Shown here: piece after piece, positions 59,889 through 64,000 of the stretch
How positions within the stretch are numbered: the first letter of the stretch is position 1
How the letters are laid out: every line of letters begins with the position of its first letter
Assembly (NCBI GenBank): GCA_947568835.1
Contig: OX387606.1
Location: 6,324,001-6,388,000, forward strand
Direction of reading: 5' to 3'
Origin: Protonemura montana
Lineage: Eukaryota; Arthropoda; Insecta; Plecoptera; Nemouridae
Length of the DNA: 64,000 nucleotides
Notes under the pieces: generated by a model
The model's database searches: none
Told to the model about the DNA's origin: nothing
The model's input: only the letters and a program-made list of their open reading frames with translations
Translations under genes and position numbers: made by a program

Positions 59889-62800
59889 ATACAATCATTC
59901 GCGATTACAACTATACACCACATTCCAAACAATGTGGCGGTTAAACTCTACTGTTCATAGGTTCAGAATTGATTTCCAAAATTATCGCAAATGTTTATAT
60001 TTTTGACAAGAAAATACAGCGGCTTGTGGCCTTGTCAGACTCCTGAATTGATCGATCTCGTAAGGAATAATTTGAAAAGATGTTGACGAGGTTTAGCAAA
60101 GTGATCCTATAGTTCGATTCATCCTCTGCTCGCAGAGTGAGAGAGTGGGTTGGCGGGTGGGTGACGTCGGAGTGAAACTGGAACCAAAAACAATTTATGA
60201 AGTCTCTGGAAACATGTGAGAGATGGCTTTTGGTTCGGCATTTCGGATAGAAAATTGACATTCTCAAAAGAATTTAAAATATAATTGTAACCATGTGACA
60301 TTTCATTTGAGCATGAAGATAGTTCCACAGTTTTAAAACACTACTGCGGAACCAAATAAAAAACCAACCAGTCAGTACCTGCTTAAATTATCTGTAATTG
60401 CGACAACTTATCATCAAAACATGTAATTCCCCTGATCACAAACTTAAAATACCTCTGCTATTCGACAGTATATCGATATCGGGTGTCGCACTAGCAAAGT
60501 AGTTTTCTTTTCTAGTTGCTTTTGCTATTAGCTCGCCTCCTCCTTCATCTTGTCGCTCAGATCGGCTAATTGCAGGGTGTAGGTAGTACGTCCAGGAACG
60601 ATCACGATCGAGTTGTCTGTACACGGTGGTACGTCGCAGCATGGAAATCTCTTGCAAGGAGCAGGCCACCTCTAGCCATCGCCGACCACCACCACATAGA
60701 GCGAACCAGCATTTTGTAACAGCATTTTGTAACAGCATTTGCACTGCACCAGTGTCTAGCATCTAAGACAGCTCGATCGTGAAGAGTCACGCAAGACGTG
60801 CATAAAATGGCTTTACCAAACGAGACAGCATGATTACATGAAATTTACTATTGACGTAGAATTGCACTTTAGGGCAAGGGTCAGTTTTACCTTTTTTTTT
60901 TATTTTGCCGTTGCTACAAATGGCATAAAGGCTAAATTTAAGATTATTCTTGGAAAAAAAAAATGCTGGGTTTTATAATCAGGTCACGTGGTTTTTCTAA
61001 TTAGATTTTGATTCAAAAAATGTATAACATTCAGCAAGTTTATCTAATCATTATCTTAACAACGGAAACAAAATCAATCAATCTAATGATGATTCAATTT
61101 AGTTGTATACATTTTTTAATTAAACTATCTTAACAAGTTTAGCAAAAAGAAACGCCCATGCGATACGACCTCCAAGCGATAGGCAGATAGTGGTGGAGGT
61201 GCCGGGTGTCGACCGCGGGACGGGTTCACGTTCATGATCAGTTCCCCGACGTCCGATGTTCCAAATTCTAGGTGTCAGTGTCTTAGACCCTTTTCCCGCC
61301 CAGCTGCCCCGGCCCCGCGAGAACTGACTTACATCTCAGGTCACGATTCGCGCTTAATTATACGTTGGTGCAACGAATATACAAAAATATATTGCCAGCT
61401 CTACGTGTAATTATCGAGAAATTAAATGGTCATATAATATCGCTTCAGCCATATGTAAACCAATATGGCATTTCATAGGCTAAGCACAACGGCTATTATT
61501 ATCATTATTATTACAGGGAATGATAAAAAAATATTTTTTTCGAAGATATACTATATCGCAAAAGCTCGGTCACATTATGCACCAAGGGGCACGAAATCCT
61601 GTCTTTTCGAGGGCTTTTATTTTATTAATAATACTATCGCCGTTTTGTCTGTCTGTCATTTTATATAAAGACTTTTCGTCTTTTTTCTTTCGCTCACAAA
61701 AGAATATACGTTTATATCTTTTGATCCGTAAAGATTCTCCATATTGTTGTAATATTCCTCGAAAATATAATATTGCCTATGGTTGTTTGAGTTATGATTT
61801 TTCGTCAAAGGAAGGACAAGGACGCGCGGCTTTGGTTACAAAAGGACAAAGTTTTTAGACCATAAAGGTATTGTGAATCGCTTCATCACATTATTTGGTT
61901 GGTGGTCCTTTCGTTCATAACTCAATGTGAGGCGACTGGCGCTACAAGGAGGGACGATTCCTCACGGGACATTAGCCGGTCCCAGGGAGACACTATTGCA
62001 GATTGACGCAAAATATTGCGCTTAATATTTTCTAGAAAGAGGCCGCCGCCACATGGACATCGAAATGAAATATGAATTCGCTATGCGGAGGGTTGTTTTC
62101 GCCCCGTGGGGGGCAAATAAGGATATTTCCTAGAGCACGCTACATCTGCAACAGATAATTCCTCTCGAAATGATCAATAGTCGGGCATGTGAGATGATAC
62201 CGTGGATCGAAGATGCATTACACTGATATTTCTTGGTGGCATTTAACATAAGTTAACGAGATTCTAGCTCGAAAGAAAATATCTTTATGCACGCGAGTGG
62301 AAAGAAAGAAATTACCAAAGCTTACATGTCATTGAAAAACAACGATAACTTCGTCGGTATTTCTCAAGAAATGAGTAAATTTAAAGCAGGTGTACTGACA
62401 CCAACACAATATTGTAAGAAATTGTTATTTTATGACAACAATAATTAAAATTGCATGCTACGTGTTAATAAACACCTGCAATTGTATGGAAAGTGTTTGC
62501 AATTTGGCGTTTGAATTATAATTTTTACAGTGCTATAAAATAATCAGAACGATAAAATTCTGACAGATATAAACTATAAAAAGTGTTTAAAATTCTATTT
62601 CGAATTCGAATTTCCTAACATTCACAGCTGGAAGTTCTTGTTGTGTCCAATACCAATTCCCCAATTCTATCCCACACTTTTAAGTAGCAAACACCAAGTT
62701 CGCGAAGAGTCGTCTCATGCAAATCACATCAAGACTAAGTCAAACACACTTTTTATAAATTCTCTATGTTTTATTCATCGAACATGAAGACAAATAGCTG

Positions 62801-64000
62801 GGTTTGACCCTTGAGGTCACCCGGCTGTCACTTCTTCAGTGATCTTTTAGTGCAACAAGCATTCTCCAGCCCGGGACGAGGGTGACAAATTGATAAACGA
62901 CATCACAGTCGACACGCTTGTACAAAAAGAAATGTCCGAGGGTATCCGTTTAAGCTGGGGTGTGTATATAAAAAACAATATCGATTTTATACGAAGCGAG
63001 GGAAAGACGGCATAGGATGGTCATTAAATAGGTTGTCATAAAATACTTTATTTTGTGTCCTGTGGTTTGCAGGACTTCTAGGAATATAGACTCGATAAAT
63101 TTGTTTAAGGACAATCAATTCTGATTGGGGAATAACGATTAAAAGGAAGGTGGAGACTGGAGAACGGTTTATAGGTTTCATTTAGCTGCTGGCGTAGACG
63201 TTTAATCATGAAATGGGGAAGCAGCTTTATTGAAGTCTGCAGATGACCTCTTTACTGCAAAGAAACTACCCGTGGTCGAGCAAGATGATGCCTGCTTCGA
63301 TGTTTTGCATTTCGTGTAAAATATGTTAAACAGTGTTCAGATGAGAGCACTCTAGTTGAAATGCACTTTGTAAGCGACGCAATGATACCTATAGACTCTG
63401 TTTTCGAGGCAATGAAATCATGCGGGAATCCATTGCCTTTACAATGCAAACGAGCGTGGTTTAGCTTAGGAAAGCAATTCATTCGGAATCTTGTCGAATG
63501 CTAAGAGAACATCTTAAATAAATTGGTAGTTTCAGTTTTGTGGTTTTACTTGATTCGGTTAGGTCTGGTTGTGTCTAGTGTGTGAAAGAATAGGTTATTC
63601 CTTCACGGCAAACTTTCAATGTTAAAAGCAACGTAAAAATGATGGAAAAAATTGTTATAACTAATTTGCTACATCGATGTCATGTATTATTTTTGTGAAC
63701 TTGTATTATGCAATTGAATTTTGGCCATCTTTCCCACGATCAATAAGATTTCGTCTACGTATATTTTTTCCTACGGACAGCAATTTTTTTTTTACACGGG
63801 TACGAATTTATTATTGTCGTTTTATTTATTTGATCGTTTTCTTATTTCTCGATAGATTGACTTTTCAGTCCATAGATAATCGAAATCTGGGGCTTGTCGT
63901 TCACGGGATAACATCACTAGACTGATTGAATTTGATATTTGATTCAATTTCACGACTTTTGTGGTTATTTTATATGAACGTAACGCCAGGAATTATTCTC
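59889..64000. other. Gene-free right end
   Basis: No recognised gene. The minus-strand frame at 60762-60436 (108 codons) has no known domain; it contains a direct repeat ACAGCATTTTGTA. AT-rich from about 60.9 kb with a CpG-richer spot at 61190-61330. Confidence 0.45.

Noticed and set aside
60436-60762. Possible transposase fragment (108-codon minus frame)
   Set aside because: I looked for a transposase signature or catalytic triad and found none; the frame has an internal direct repeat and no flanking inverted repeats.

Overview
This window is nuclear DNA of an invertebrate metazoan. The genes have many exons joined by canonical GT-AG introns, proteins match animal families closely, and there is only one MEK gene of the MEK1/MEK2 type. 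The DNA is AT-rich. A SINE whose head comes from 5S rRNA, with a Deu-like central domain, weakly suggests a deuterostome or other non-vertebrate bilaterian. The species cannot be fixed from sequence alone.

The left part (1-28.1 kb) is gene-dense. In order it holds ARIH1 (+, 105-2994), PMVK (-, 4174-4987), LONP1 (-, 6166-14246), RPL17 (-, 15044-17096), a MAP2K1/2 orthologue (+, 17762-21795) and CHAF1A, the CAF-1 large subunit (+, 23561-28104). ARIH1 converges on PMVK. RPL17 and the MEK gene stand head to head across a gap of about 0.4 kb. I rebuilt exon structures by splice sites and reading phase, and each model gives one uninterrupted frame. The genes are housekeeping or signalling genes with no shared pathway: ubiquitin ligation, mevalonate pathway, mitochondrial proteolysis, translation, ERK signalling and chromatin assembly. 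LONP1, CHAF1A and MAP2K2 are also neighbours on human 19p13.3, while ARIH1 and MAP2K1 share human 15q, so this looks like a remnant of an ancestral linkage group.

The right part (28.1-64 kb) is gene-poor. The only gene recognised is a five-exon phospholipid scramblase (-, 55377-57620). The rest is non-coding sequence with long G/C homopolymers, CpG-rich patches, a 5'-truncated SINE with a 12-bp target-site duplication, and dispersed repeats. Two repeat families stand out. One is a roughly 400-bp element with about 97-bp terminal inverted repeats around a tRNA-like domain (copies near 6.8, 19.0, 19.3, 28.9 and 52.1 kb). The other is an unrecognised family of about 370 bp (32.7, 34.0, 35.3 and 59.5 kb). 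No virus-like element, CRISPR array, rRNA gene or intact tRNA gene was seen.
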